From positions 1 through 64,000 of the forward strand of contig JAPULZ010000204.1 of the NCBI GenBank assembly GCA_027294455.1: DNA of 64,000 nucleotides, read 5' to 3'. This document shows positions 8,117 to 17,034 of this stretch, piece after piece (position 1 is the first letter of the stretch; every line of letters starts with the position of its first letter). The notes beneath the pieces were generated by a model. That model searched no databases and had not been told where the DNA came from. It saw only the letters and a program-made list of their open reading frames with translations. The position numbers and the translations under genes are program-made. Origin of the DNA: Gemmatimonadota bacterium. GTDB taxonomy: Bacteria; Gemmatimonadota; Gemmatimonadetes; Gemmatimonadales; GWC2-71-9.

Positions 8117-10815
8117 TGGCCCACACGCCGTTTCCGGTTTGGATCTCTCGCGCCGTGTACCGGCGCCTGGCGCTCGTCTACCCCAAGAGCTTCCGCAGGC
8201 AATTCGGCGACCAGCTGTTCCACGCCTTCGACGACGCCTGCCGGGCCGCGTGGCACGGCAAGAGACTCCTCGGCCTGGCCAAGCTGTGGATGGCGACTTT
8301 GGTCGACCTCGCCGTCGAGGGCAGTCTCGAGCGCATGAAGATCGAACGCCCGCTGCGCACCGGAGGAGCACCCCACCCCACACCACGCACCATCAAAGGC
8401 GCATCTCTCGTGGAATCCATGTTGCAAGATCTGCGGTTCGCCCTCCGGTCGCTCTTCAAGGCACCGGGGTTCACCGCCGTCGTTGTCCTCACACTGGCAG
8501 TCGGCATCGGCGCCAACACCGCCATCTTCAGCGTCGTGAACGGCATCATCCTGCGACCCCTGCCGTTCGACCATCCCGAGGAGCTGGTGTTGATCTGGGG
8601 TAGCGATCTGCGCACGGGATCCGACCAAAACGTGGTATCGCCGCTCAACTTCGAAGACTGGCGCGACATGAACGCGGTGTTCACCGGAATGGCGGCGGCC
8701 ACGGGGTGGGGACCAACCCTGAGTGGTGACGGAGACGCGGTTCGCCTGAGCGGCAACGGGGTCTCCGAAGACATGTTTGCCATCCTCGGCGTCACCCCCG
8801 TGTTGGGACGGCTCTTTGCGAAAGACGATGGGCCCGTGGCCATCGTGACGCACGATCTCTGGACCAACAAGTTCGGCGCCGACTCAGGCCTCATCGGACG
8901 AGAACTCACCCTGAGCGGCGTGACGCGAACGGTCGTAGGCGTTCTTCCGCCGGAGTTTCGTTTTCCCATCAACCAGGACGCAGAGATCTTCACGATCATG
9001 CGGCTCACGGAGGCCACCCGGCGACGGGACCTGACGTTCCTGCGCGTGTTCGCACGCATGAAGCCCGGCGTCGACCTCGAGCAGGCGCAAATGGAGATGA
9101 CGGCCATCGCGCGGCAACTCGAGGAGGCGTATCCCGAGGCGAACACCGAGAGCGGGGCCCACGTCATGACGCTACACGACAACGTGGTGGGCCACGTCGA
9201 GAACGCACTCTACTTGTTGCTCGGCGCGGTGGGGTTCGTTCTGCTCATTGCCTCCGCCAACGTGGCCAATCTGCTGCTGGCGCGGGCCTCTGCCCGTGAC
9301 AGCGAGATGGCCGTGCGGGCGGCACTCGGAGCGGGCCGCGGGCGCCTGTTCCGACAGCTTGCCACCGAGAGCATGCTCCTCGCCGTCGCGGGCGGTATGG
9401 CAGGTGTGGCACTGGCCCGCTGGGGCATCCGCGCATTGCTGGCGCTGAGCCCGCCGGACATCCCTCGCCTGGATCAGGTCGCCATCGATACGCCCGTGCT
9501 CGCGTTCTCCCTGGCCGTCACGTTGTTCACCGGCCTGGCGTTCGGCATTCTTCCCGCCGTGCACGCTTCGCGGCCCCACCTGGCCCAGTCCATGAAGAGT
9601 GGGGGACGCCAGGGCGGTCCCACGCGCCGCGGACTCCGGCTGCGCCGGGGACTGGTGGTGTCGCAAGTGGCCATCGGGCTGGTGCTGCTGGTGGGATCGG
9701 GCCTGCTGATCAGAAGCTTCGGCAAACTCCTGGCCGAAGACACGGGATTCGACGGGAGCGGCGTGCTGACCGGGCGCGTGTCACTGAGTGCCGAATACGA
9801 CACCGGTGAGCTCCGTGGGCAGTTCTACACGACATTGCTGGAGCGTGTCGACGCGCGGCCCGAGACCGCGAAGGTAGCCGCCGTGCTCCTGGCGCCGTTC
9901 GACGAATCGAACATCCAGAGTTCCTTCGAAATCGCGGGTCGGCCGACGCCGCTGCCCAACCAAAGCCCCGTCGCCCGATTGCTCTCGGCCAGCGAAGATG
10001 TTTTCGGCGCGATGCGGATCCCCGTCCTCGCAGGCCGCGTATTCGAACCGACCGACCGCAAGGGATCGATCCCTGTCGCGGTGGTGAATCAGGCGGCGGT
10101 GGACCAGTACTGGTCCGGCGAGGACCCCGTCGGACAACGTATCACACTGGGTATCGCCCTCGACGGGGACGAAACCGAGCGCGAAATCGTCGGCGTCGTC
10201 GGCAACGCACTCTACGACCAGCTGGACGAAGAGGCCGGCCCACAGGTCTACGTCCCGTACAAGCAGTATCGTACGAGCCGCATGAGCCTCGTCGTCCGGA
10301 CCCACGGCGACCCCTTCGCGTTCGTCCCCACGCTGCGAAGCGAGTTGCGCGCGTTGGATCCCAACCTCGCGTTCGTCGGGTTGAACACCTTCGACAGGAT
10401 GGTGAGCCAATCGGTGGCGGTGGATCGGTTCTACGCGATTCTGCTGTCCGTGTTTGCAGCCGTCGCCGTGTTGCTCGGCGCCGTGGGCTTGTACGGCGTG
10501 CTGTCGTACGCGGTCGTCCAGCGCACCAACGAGATGGGCATCCGCGTCGCGCTTGGTGCCAGCCGGTCGGACGTGCTCCGGCTCGTCGTGGGCGAGGGCA
10601 TCAAGCTGGTGGGCGTCGGCATCGGCGTCGGTCTCGTGGCCGCCCTCCTTCTCACACGCCTGATGGAAAGCCTGCTGTACGGCATCAGCGCGACCGACCC
10701 GGCCACGTTCGGTGCCACCGGTGCGTTCTTGGCCGCGGTGGCGATCCTGGCGAGCTACATTCCGGCACGGCGCGCGGGCCGCGTGAACCCGGTGGAAGCG
10801 CTACGGCACGAATAG
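8116..10815 (+). CDS. ADOP-type ABC transporter permease (double FtsX/MacB)
   Basis: 899 residues. The first 95 residues form a soluble prefix (VYPKSFRRQFGDQLFHAFDD) of a different type from that of the permease at 686. Then come two MacB-like halves: helix near 110-138 (LTLAVGIGANTAIFSVVNGI), periplasmic domain, FtsX domain (EMAVRAALGAGRGRL), a helix near 515-540 (VSQVAIGLVLLVGSGLLIRS), second periplasmic domain and a final FtsX domain (EMGIRVALGASRSDV). There is no linked ATPase. It is coupled to the PadR gene before it. The cargo is unknown; export is inferred from the MacB family. Confidence 0.9.
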   Translation: MAHTPFPVWISRAVYRRLALVYPKSFRRQFGDQLFHAFDDACRAAWHGKRLLGLAKLWMATLVDLAVEGSLERMKIERPLRTGGAPHPTPRTIKGASLVESMLQDLRFALRSLFKAPGFTAVVVLTLAVGIGANTAIFSVVNGIILRPLPFDHPEELVLIWGSDLRTGSDQNVVSPLNFEDWRDMNAVFTGMAAATGWGPTLSGDGDAVRLSGNGVSEDMFAILGVTPVLGRLFAKDDGPVAIVTHDLWTNKFGADSGLIGRELTLSGVTRTVVGVLPPEFRFPINQDAEIFTIMRLTEATRRRDLTFLRVFARMKPGVDLEQAQMEMTAIARQLEEAYPEANTESGAHVMTLHDNVVGHVENALYLLLGAVGFVLLIASANVANLLLARASARDSEMAVRAALGAGRGRLFRQLATESMLLAVAGGMAGVALARWGIRALLALSPPDIPRLDQVAIDTPVLAFSLAVTLFTGLAFGILPAVHASRPHLAQSMKSGGRQGGPTRRGLRLRRGLVVSQVAIGLVLLVGSGLLIRSFGKLLAEDTGFDGSGVLTGRVSLSAEYDTGELRGQFYTTLLERVDARPETAKVAAVLLAPFDESNIQSSFEIAGRPTPLPNQSPVARLLSASEDVFGAMRIPVLAGRVFEPTDRKGSIPVAVVNQAAVDQYWSGEDPVGQRITLGIALDGDETEREIVGVVGNALYDQLDEEAGPQVYVPYKQYRTSRMSLVVRTHGDPFAFVPTLRSELRALDPNLAFVGLNTFDRMVSQSVAVDRFYAILLSVFAAVAVLLGAVGLYGVLSYAVVQRTNEMGIRVALGASRSDVLRLVVGEGIKLVGVGIGVGLVAALLLTRLMESLLYGISATDPATFGATGAFLAAVAILASYIPARRAGRVNPVEALRHE

Positions 10816-10908
10816 CCGTGCGAAACTTCATCCGTGGTTGCGCGTAGGGGTGCCAGGCTTGTATGTTGTGTGTTCACTGCAACGACCCTTGAGGAGTACT
10901 GCCCTTAG

Positions 10909-11052
10909 ATGCGAATGACGATCCCGTTCAACCGAGCTACGCGGCAGCCCCGTAAGTGGGGTATCGCGGCGTTCCGGGCCACCCGTGTGTCCCGGAGCTA
11001 CGTCGCGAACGCGAAGATCGTCGATTCGCCGACGGGGAGGGCAGCACCCTAG
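10909..11052 (+). CDS. 47-codon leader-like small ORF
   Basis: ATG at 10909 to TAG at 11050-11052 encodes a basic 47-residue peptide (10 Arg/Lys, start MRMTIPFNRATRQPRK). A GAGGAG lies 12 bases upstream, which is rather far. I recognise no family. It is the only reading frame of note in the 329-base gap, and it ends 26 bases before a strong terminator hairpin that precedes the ABC exporter gene. The GCACCC just before its stop (11044-11049) can pair with GGGTGC (11087-11092) in the terminator stem. A leader peptide is therefore possible, but chance coding is not excluded. Confidence 0.4.
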   Translation: MRMTIPFNRATRQPRKWGIAAFRATRVSRSYVANAKIVDSPTGRAAP

Positions 11053-11077
11053 AAGTACTGGATTTCACGGTTTGATC

Positions 11078-11126
11078 CGGCCTTCCGGGTGCTACGAGGA
11101 CGCACCTGGAAGGCCGTTTTCATTTT
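11078..11126 (+). terminator. Strong intrinsic terminator or attenuator
   Basis: CGGCCTTCC (11078-11086) pairs with GGAAGGCCG (11108-11116). A G-T pair and GGTGC/GCACC extend it to a 15-bp stem with a 9-base loop, followed by TTTTCATTTT. It ends only 18 bases before the ATG of the ABC exporter. It could end a short transcript covering the small ORF, or act as an attenuator. Confidence 0.8.
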
Positions 11127-11144
11127 GGGCCAGAGACGAGAGAC

Positions 11145-13433
11145 ATGACTGCGAAGATACAGAATCGAGATCAGGAAATCGTTGCACGGTACACCGACCA
11201 ACCGGCCCGAATGCCCGCGGAACTGCGCGAGCAAATCGAGGCGTCGTGGGGCGGTGATCCGGTCCAGCTGTACACGCTCGTCGACCTCGACGGGTCGATG
11301 CAACTGACAAACGGTTGGCTCGCGTTGGGCCCCGCAAAAATCGCCGTGGCGCGGCAGACCGACGACGGGGCCTGGGACGTGTACAGCTTCGAGCGCCCCA
11401 GGGTGCAACAGATTCGTGAATCGCCCGGTCTCAGTGGGAGCGTGGTGTCGTTCCTCGCCTCCGTCGACGAACCGGCGCTGGCGGTGGTGCGGTTCACGCA
11501 CCGGCAACGGCGCGCGATGGAGAACATCAAGTTCGTCATCAAGGAGCAGATCGACGGCCGCGTCGTGGCGCCCAAGGATCCCGACGAGGTGTACGCCGAG
11601 GGCGTGGCCGGGCCGATCAAAGAGGCTCAGGCGTTGGTCGCGGGCAACCGCATGACGGTGATCTGGCGGTTGCTGAGATACTTGAAGCCCTACCGACGGC
11701 AGGTGACCATCGGCATGACGGCGGCGGCGGTGATCACGTTCGTGAGCCTGATCCCGCCATACCTGGCCGGTTACCTGATCGACAGCGTGGTGCGCCCGGT
11801 GCGGGACGGCACGCTCACGGTGGGCGCGGGAGCCACCATCGCGTGGATGGCGGTGGCGGCGATGGCGATCGTGTACGTGATCCGGCAGGCTGGGGCGTTG
11901 GTGCGGCTCCGGCTGATGTCGGTGCTCGGCGAGTTCGTGGCGCGGGATCTTCGCACCGAGTTGTACGAACACTTGCAGACGTTGAGCCTGAGCTTCTATT
12001 CGCGGAAGAAGACCGGAAGCTTGATCACCCGGGTGAGCTCGGACACCGATCGGCTGTGGGAATTCCTCGCCTTCGGCGTCGTCGACGTGTCGTTGTCGGC
12101 GGTGATGCTGATTGGGTTGGGCACGGTGCTCATCAGTCTGGACTGGAAACTGGGGTTGGTGATGGTGCTCCCGGTGCCGGTGTTCTGCTGGATGATCTAC
12201 TTGTACGGCGAGCGGATCAGCCAGCTGTTCTTGCGGGCCTGGCGGAAATGGTCGCGGGTGACCGACGTGTTGTCGGACACGATTCCCGGTATGCAGGTGG
12301 TAAAGGCGTTCAATCAGGAGGAGCGAGAGAAGCAGCGCTTCAACGAACGCAACCGGGACGTGACGCAGGAGTTCAACCGCATCCACGCGATGTGGACGAC
12401 GTTCTGGCCCGTGTTGATGTTCATGGTGCACGGCACGACCGTGGCCGTTTGGGCGTTCGCCGTGCCGCGGTTGCTGGGCGGCGCCGACGGGTCGCCCGCG
12501 ACGCTGTCGGCAGGGGTGTTTGTCTCGTTCTTGCTGTACACGACGATGTTCATCGGGCCGATCGAGATCATCGGCCAGATGGCGCGGATCATGAATCGCG
12601 CGACCACCTCGGCGCACCGCGTGTTCGAGGTGCTGGACACGGAGCCGGAGATCGTGGATGCCAAAGATCCGGTGCGACTCGAACCGGTACAGGGTCGGGT
12701 AGAATTCGACAACGTGACGTTCGGCTACGACGGCGTGCGTCAGGTCATCCGGGGCATGTCCTTCGAGGTGGCGCCGGGTGACATGATCGGGTTGGTGGGA
12801 CCGTCGGGCGGCGGCAAGACAACGGTCATCAATTTGATCGCCCGGTTTTACGACGCGACGGGCGGCATGGTCCGGATCGACGGTGTGGACATCCAACATC
12901 TCGAGACCGGGCACTACCGCCAACAGATCGGCATGGTGCTACAGGACCCGTATTTGTTTCACGGCACGATCCTGGGGAACATCCGGTACGGGCTGCCGGA
13001 AGCCACGCTCGAGGAGGTCATCGACGCGGCCAGAGCCGCCAACGCGCACGATTTCATCTGCAACTTGGCGCACGGATACGACACGGTGGTCGGCGAGCGC
13101 GGCCAGACATTGTCGGGAGGAGAGCGTCAACGTGTCTCCATTGCGCGGGCCATCTTGCACGATCCGCGGATCCTCATCCTGGATGAGGCGACGAGCAGCG
13201 TGGACACGGAGACCGAGCGCAACATTCAGGAGGCCATGGATCGCCTGATTGCCGGACGAACGGTATTCGCGATCGCCCACCGGCTGTCGACGTTGCGCCG
13301 CGCCGCGCGATTGCTCGTGATCAAGAACGGGCAGATCGCCGAATCGGGGACGCATGCCGAGCTGCTGGCGAAGGATGACGGCGTGTATCGCAGACTGTAC
13401 GACATGCAGCGCGAACTGCAGGTTGGTGCCTAA
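11145..13433 (+). CDS. ABC exporter (fused permease-ATPase) of the DUF1854-associated type
   Basis: 762 residues. An unusual soluble N-terminal part of about 165 residues precedes a type IV exporter membrane domain (about 170-460, six helices). The ATPase domain (about 515-755) has Walker A GPSGGGKTT, signature LSGGERQRVSIARA, Walker B ILILDEATSSVDTET and an H-loop AHRLST, so it should be active. The N-terminal extension and the next gene, a DUF1854 protein, match a pair that annotation systems call 'cyanophycin metabolism-associated'. No cyanophycin synthetase is seen in this window, so the cargo is open. The gene follows the terminator hairpin at 11078 and is followed by its partner after 21 bases. 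Confidence 0.85.
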   Translation: MTAKIQNRDQEIVARYTDQPARMPAELREQIEASWGGDPVQLYTLVDLDGSMQLTNGWLALGPAKIAVARQTDDGAWDVYSFERPRVQQIRESPGLSGSVVSFLASVDEPALAVVRFTHRQRRAMENIKFVIKEQIDGRVVAPKDPDEVYAEGVAGPIKEAQALVAGNRMTVIWRLLRYLKPYRRQVTIGMTAAAVITFVSLIPPYLAGYLIDSVVRPVRDGTLTVGAGATIAWMAVAAMAIVYVIRQAGALVRLRLMSVLGEFVARDLRTELYEHLQTLSLSFYSRKKTGSLITRVSSDTDRLWEFLAFGVVDVSLSAVMLIGLGTVLISLDWKLGLVMVLPVPVFCWMIYLYGERISQLFLRAWRKWSRVTDVLSDTIPGMQVVKAFNQEEREKQRFNERNRDVTQEFNRIHAMWTTFWPVLMFMVHGTTVAVWAFAVPRLLGGADGSPATLSAGVFVSFLLYTTMFIGPIEIIGQMARIMNRATTSAHRVFEVLDTEPEIVDAKDPVRLEPVQGRVEFDNVTFGYDGVRQVIRGMSFEVAPGDMIGLVGPSGGGKTTVINLIARFYDATGGMVRIDGVDIQHLETGHYRQQIGMVLQDPYLFHGTILGNIRYGLPEATLEEVIDAARAANAHDFICNLAHGYDTVVGERGQTLSGGERQRVSIARAILHDPRILILDEATSSVDTETERNIQEAMDRLIAGRTVFAIAHRLSTLRRAARLLVIKNGQIAESGTHAELLAKDDGVYRRLYDMQRELQVGA

Positions 13434-13454
13434 ACAGAAAGGAGGGATGCCATC

Positions 13455-13964
13455 ATGAAACCGCCAGTGTACGCGCCATGCGTCGAGTATGAGTCGGCGC
13501 AAGAATCCTTGGGCCTGGAACACCGGATCGACGGGCAGCTGTGGGCCGTCAAGGGAGGCTTCGAGGCCTGTGCCGTCTCCGTACGGCGTTGCTTCCCGTG
13601 GTCCGAGCCGGCGCGTTTCGTCTCATTGCGGGATCGGGACGAGGAGGAAGTCGCGCTGATCCGGGAACCGGAAAGCCTCGATGATGCGTCGCGAGAGGCA
13701 CTCGAACAGGCGCTCGTCGAGGCGGGGTTCGTGCTCCGGGTCGTGAAGGTCAATGAGGTCGAGGAGGAAATCGAGATTCGCACATGGAAGGTCGAGACCG
13801 CACAAGGTCCGCGAACCTTCCAGACCCGCCTCGACGACTGGCCTCGCGACCTTCCAGCCGGAGGCCTGCTGATTCGCGACGTGGCCGGCGACCTGTACCA
13901 CATCGCCGACCGCGAAGGGCTCGATGAGAAGAGCAGGAAGTTGCTCTGGGCCTTTGCGGATTAG
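13455..13964 (+). CDS. DUF1854 domain protein, partner of the ABC exporter
   Basis: 169 residues, soluble. The C-terminal half is the conserved DUF1854 core: GPRTFQTRLDDWPRDLP, then GGLLIRDVAGDLYHIADR and LDEKSRKLLWAFAD. The first 80 residues are more variable and acidic. AAGGAGG stands 9 bases before the ATG, and the gene lies 21 bases after the exporter stop, so they are one operon. The family has no established biochemistry. Tight linkage suggests a regulatory or accessory role for the exporter. Confidence 0.82.
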   Translation: MKPPVYAPCVEYESAQESLGLEHRIDGQLWAVKGGFEACAVSVRRCFPWSEPARFVSLRDRDEEEVALIREPESLDDASREALEQALVEAGFVLRVVKVNEVEEEIEIRTWKVETAQGPRTFQTRLDDWPRDLPAGGLLIRDVAGDLYHIADREGLDEKSRKLLWAFAD

Positions 13965-13973
13965 CAGTGCGTT

Positions 13974-14002
13974 GTAGGGGCGAGGCATGGCCTCGCCCCT
14001 AC
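13974..14002. repeat. REP-like hairpin repeat, copy 1
   Basis: GTAGGGGCGAGGC and its exact inverse GCCTCGCCCCTAC flank ATG: a 13-bp stem with a 3-base loop, 10 bases after the DUF1854 stop. The same element recurs at 25988 and, degenerate, at 43711. It has no T-run. It probably lies in the mRNA 3' end. Confidence 0.8.
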
Positions 14003-14082
14003 TGAACACTGGCCACTCCAGCAGTCTCCGCTAGATTCCCCCTGTCAAATCCTTAATATCCTCCCGATCCGGAACGTGTCCC

Positions 14083-17019
14083 ATGAACTGCTTCGCCAAG
14101 TCCGTGGTGCTGTGTGGGTTCCTGGCATTTCCCGCCGCGCTGAACGCCCAGCAGGCCACCATCACAACCGAGCAACTCCAGAACTTCCATTTCCGTCAGG
14201 TGGGCCCCGCCGTGTCGGGGGGCCGGATCCACGACGTGGAGGCGTTGCCGCACGATCCGTCCACGATCTATCTCGCCACGGCAACCGGCGGCATCTGGAA
14301 GACGACCAACAAGGGCACGACGTGGAGGCCGATCTTCGAGGGACAGCCGGTCAGCAACTTCGGCGATCTCGCCATCGCGCCGTCGAACCCCGACGTCATC
14401 TGGGTGGGCACCGGCGGACAGAACAATCGGCAGAGCACCTCGTGGGGCAACGGCGTCTACCGCTCCACCGACGCAGGCGAGACGTGGACACACTTGGGAC
14501 TGGACGACACACGACACATCGGCCGCGTGCGCGTGCATCCGCGGAACCCCGACGTGGCGTACGTGGCCGCGCTCGGGAATCTTTGGGCCCCCGATCCGGA
14601 TCGGGGCGTGTACAAGACCACGAATGGGGGACGGTCGTGGCAGAAGGTGTTGTACATCGATACCCTCACCGGCGTCGTGGACCTGGTCATGGATCCCACC
14701 GACCCGGATGTCCTCTACGCCGCCGCCTATCAGCGACAGCGCCGCACCTGGGGCTTCAACGGCGGCGGCCCGGGCAGCGGCATCTACAAGACCACCAACG
14801 GCGGCGACTCGTGGGACGAGCTGACCAACGGCATCCCGTCCGGCGACAAGGGACGCATCGGTCTCGCCATCGCCGCCACGAACGGCCAGGTATTGTTTGC
14901 GCTCATCGAGCACGCCGGCGGCGGCCGGGGCACCTACCGCAGCGAAAACGGGGGCGCGTCCTGGGACCGGGTGAACGATCTCGACGCGCGTCCCATGTAC
15001 TACAGTCACATCTTCATCGACCCGACAAACGAGGATCGGGTGTACGAGCTGGCCACGTCGTTCTACAAGAGCGAAGACGGTGGCCGGAACTTCCGCACCA
15101 TGCCAACCAACCTGACGTACGACGTGGGCGTCCACGCCGACTACCACTCCTTGTGGATCGACCCGACCGACACCGAGCATCTTTATCTGGCGGGAGACGG
15201 CGGATTGTACGAGAGCTGGGATCGCGGCGAGACGTACATCAAGATCAACAACATTCCCATCGCCCAATTCTATGCCATCGGCGTGGACCATCGGGAGCCA
15301 TACAACATCTACGGCGGCTTGCAGGACAACCACTCCTGGATGGGCCCGAGCGCCACGCGCCACTGGATCGGCATCATCAACGACGACTGGCGGCAGATCG
15401 GTTTCGGTGACGGCATGTTTCACCAGCCGGATCCCACGAACACGCGGTACGAGTACGGCGGGTCGAACGGCGGCGACATCTACCGGCTGGATACCGAAAC
15501 GGGAGATCTGATGACCATTCGTCCGGTGCCGGACCCGGGCGAGCAGTACCGGTTCGACTGGGCGCCGCCGATCCTCATCTCGCGCCACGATCCGCGTACA
15601 GTGTACTTCGGCGGCAACCGGCTGTTCATCTCCCACGACCGCGGATCGAGCTGGGAGCGCACCGACGACCTCACCAAGAACATCGATCGCGACGCCCTGG
15701 AGTTGATGGGCATTCGGGGCGGCGACATTACCCTGTCACGCAACGATGGAACGGGTTCCTACGGCGAGCTGGTCACCGTCGCGGAGTCTCCCCTGACCCC
15801 GGACGTCCTGTGGGTGGGTGCGGACGACGGCAACATCCAGGTGTCCCAGGACGGTGGGGCCACATGGCGGGAAGTATCCCGCAACATCCGCGACGGCCCG
15901 CCGAATGCCTACGTGAGTCGTCTCTTGGCGTCAGTGTCGGCGCGTGAGGTGGCGTATGCCACGCTGGACGCCCATCGCGACGGGGACTTCCGCCCGTACA
16001 TCTACCGCACGGACGATTTGGGAAATACGTGGACGCTCCTCACGAACGGGCTCTGGGCGGACGGCTCGGTCAATGTCATCAAGGAACACCCACAGAACCC
16101 CGACCTGCTGTTCGTCGGTACGGAGCGCGCCGTGTTCGTGTCGGTGAATCGGGGTGCGGAGTGGACGCACTTCAAGGCCGACTTGCCGACGACGTTGTAC
16201 GACGACATGGTGATCCATCCCCGGGACAACGATCTCGTCCTCGGCACACACGGCCGCAGCGTGTACGTGCTCGACGACCTGTCGGCGCTGGTGGAGTGGA
16301 CGCCACAGGTCGCCGCCGCGCCGGCACACGTGTTCTCCATTCGGGCCGCCACCATCAAGCATTTCTGGAAGGACACATCCTACCGCGGGCAAGCGGCGTA
16401 CGCCGGCGAGAATCCGCCGGACGGTGCGATCGTCGGCTACGTGGCGCAGGGCGGTGCCGACGCGACGCTCGAGATTCGCAACGCGAGCGGTGACGTGGTG
16501 CGCCGACTAGACGTCCCCGCCAGCTGGGGGCAGATCCAGCGCGTGACCTGGGACCTGCGGCACGAGACCCCACCGGGCAGCCAGTTCGGCCGCGACGCGA
16601 ATCCCGCCCTCGCCGACATGCCCCAACCCGTTGGCCCACGAGGGCACTTCGTGTCCCCCGGAACGTATACGGCCACGCTCACCGTTGCCAATGCGCAGGC
16701 CGAGCAGACCTTCAGGGTACGCGGCGATCCGCTCATGACACTGACACAGGAGCAGTACGAAGAGCGGGAGGCGTTTCTTTCAGCAATTGTCGCCGCGCAG
16801 CGCCGACTCCAAGACATCGGAGGCGACCGCGACCGTTCAGACTTGGCCACCCGGGCAAGACAAATGCGCCAACAAATGGGAAGGCTTTACAGCCAGTTCA
16901 ACGGCCGGGGCGTGCGCCAAGGTAGCCTCTATCCGCCGACGATGACGCAGCGGCAAACCTGGAACGCTCTACAAGAGGAGATGCAACAGTTGGAGAAAGA
17001 TTTCGCCCGGGGACAGTAG
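14083..17019 (+). CDS. Secreted Asp-box (BNR/sortilin-like) repeat protein
   Basis: 978 residues with a signal peptide (VVLCGFLAFPAALNAQQ). At least ten Asp-box motifs of the S/T-x-D/N-x-G-x-x-W type are spread over residues 60-700, for example KTTNKGTTW, STDAGETW, KTTNGGDSW, ISHDRGSSW and VSQDGGATW. These form two beta-propellers like those of sialidase or VPS10 folds. After about 730 comes a beta-sandwich segment and a helical tail (TLTQEQYEEREAFLSAIVAAQ). The family is often annotated as glycosyl hydrolase, but no catalytic residues can be assigned and many members have no known activity. It stands alone; the kinase gene converges on it with a 15-base gap. Confidence 0.85.
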   Translation: MNCFAKSVVLCGFLAFPAALNAQQATITTEQLQNFHFRQVGPAVSGGRIHDVEALPHDPSTIYLATATGGIWKTTNKGTTWRPIFEGQPVSNFGDLAIAPSNPDVIWVGTGGQNNRQSTSWGNGVYRSTDAGETWTHLGLDDTRHIGRVRVHPRNPDVAYVAALGNLWAPDPDRGVYKTTNGGRSWQKVLYIDTLTGVVDLVMDPTDPDVLYAAAYQRQRRTWGFNGGGPGSGIYKTTNGGDSWDELTNGIPSGDKGRIGLAIAATNGQVLFALIEHAGGGRGTYRSENGGASWDRVNDLDARPMYYSHIFIDPTNEDRVYELATSFYKSEDGGRNFRTMPTNLTYDVGVHADYHSLWIDPTDTEHLYLAGDGGLYESWDRGETYIKINNIPIAQFYAIGVDHREPYNIYGGLQDNHSWMGPSATRHWIGIINDDWRQIGFGDGMFHQPDPTNTRYEYGGSNGGDIYRLDTETGDLMTIRPVPDPGEQYRFDWAPPILISRHDPRTVYFGGNRLFISHDRGSSWERTDDLTKNIDRDALELMGIRGGDITLSRNDGTGSYGELVTVAESPLTPDVLWVGADDGNIQVSQDGGATWREVSRNIRDGPPNAYVSRLLASVSAREVAYATLDAHRDGDFRPYIYRTDDLGNTWTLLTNGLWADGSVNVIKEHPQNPDLLFVGTERAVFVSVNRGAEWTHFKADLPTTLYDDMVIHPRDNDLVLGTHGRSVYVLDDLSALVEWTPQVAAAPAHVFSIRAATIKHFWKDTSYRGQAAYAGENPPDGAIVGYVAQGGADATLEIRNASGDVVRRLDVPASWGQIQRVTWDLRHETPPGSQFGRDANPALADMPQPVGPRGHFVSPGTYTATLTVANAQAEQTFRVRGDPLMTLTQEQYEEREAFLSAIVAAQRRLQDIGGDRDRSDLATRARQMRQQMGRLYSQFNGRGVRQGSLYPPTMTQRQTWNALQEEMQQLEKDFARGQ

Positions 17020-17034
17020 CCAAACGCCAACCGA

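Noticed and set aside
11049-12923. Very long minus-strand frame opposite the ABC exporter
   Set aside because: The exporter on the plus strand has complete family motifs. The opposite frame is His/Arg/Pro-rich shadow sequence of high-GC DNA with no domain.
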